Assembly (NCBI RefSeq): GCF_037975245.1
Contig: NC_092561.1
Span: 8,858,501-8,922,500 of the forward strand
Direction of reading: 5' to 3'
DNA from: Apostichopus japonicus
Lineage: Eukaryota; Echinodermata; Holothuroidea; Aspidochirotida; Stichopodidae
DNA length: 64,000 bases
Below the pieces are notes generated by a model. The model was not told the DNA's origin. It was given only the letters and a program-made list of their open reading frames with translations, and did not search any database. Numbering within the stretch: position 1 is the first letter of the stretch; the number at the start of each line of letters is the position of its first letter. Of this stretch, positions 63,991 through 64,000 are shown piece after piece. The position numbers and the translations under genes were made by a program.

Positions 63991-64000
63991 TATGATTGGC

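Larger units (their letters stand above)
55216..64000. other. Region upstream of MTCH2, no gene recognised
   Basis: Holds only repeats: duplications at 57504-57668 and 62405-63022, GAGTAC repeats at 58873-59115, TA tracts, a long poly-G tract near 61991-62002 and a foldback at 63660-63990. Open frames are short and domain-free. A 5' non-coding exon of a gene beyond the window cannot be excluded. Confidence 0.55.

Overview
This is eukaryotic (animal) nuclear DNA: AT-rich, gene-poor, full of introns and short transposable elements. Two things support an echinoderm, most likely a sea cucumber: small secreted single-domain C-type lectins carrying QPD/QPN sugar-site motifs, and the general repeat style. 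This assignment is an inference; no marker gene settles it. Four protein-coding genes are supported, all reconstructed at base level with canonical GT-AG introns.

Layout. 1-7.9 kb: no gene seen; an inverted-repeat element at 291-762, a (TA)n tract and a tandem duplication. 7.93-10.61 kb: a dense stack of non-autonomous DNA transposons. A foldback element with long hairpin arms has been split by two successive insertions into the same 9-bp site, and a separate short inverted-repeat element follows. 10.6-15.8 kb: no gene; two hAT-type MITEs with 8-bp target duplications. 15.8-30.3 kb: a C-type lectin cluster. CTL-1 (minus strand, intronless, 177 aa) has a degenerate sugar site. CTL-2 (plus strand, 2 exons, 175 aa) has QPN. 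CTL-3 (minus strand, 2 exons, 190 aa) has QPD and a Pro/Gly-rich tail. The three share an extra cysteine but have three different intron structures. 30.5-37.6 kb: no gene; further MITE copies, a long (TA)n tract and an 85-bp tandem array.

37.6-55.2 kb: a complete 11-exon minus-strand gene for mitochondrial carrier homolog 2 (MTCH2-type, 308 aa). Its introns hold two tRNA-derived SINE families (two copies each), two LINE 3'-end fragments and minisatellites. 55.2-64 kb: no gene recognised; tandem duplications, microsatellites, a GAGTAC-rich repeat and a foldback at the very end.

The lectins are probably secreted pattern-recognition or defence proteins. MTCH2 is an unrelated housekeeping gene of the mitochondrial outer membrane. 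No operon-like logic links them. Most of the unusual structure lies in the mobile elements and in the exon structure of the lectin family.
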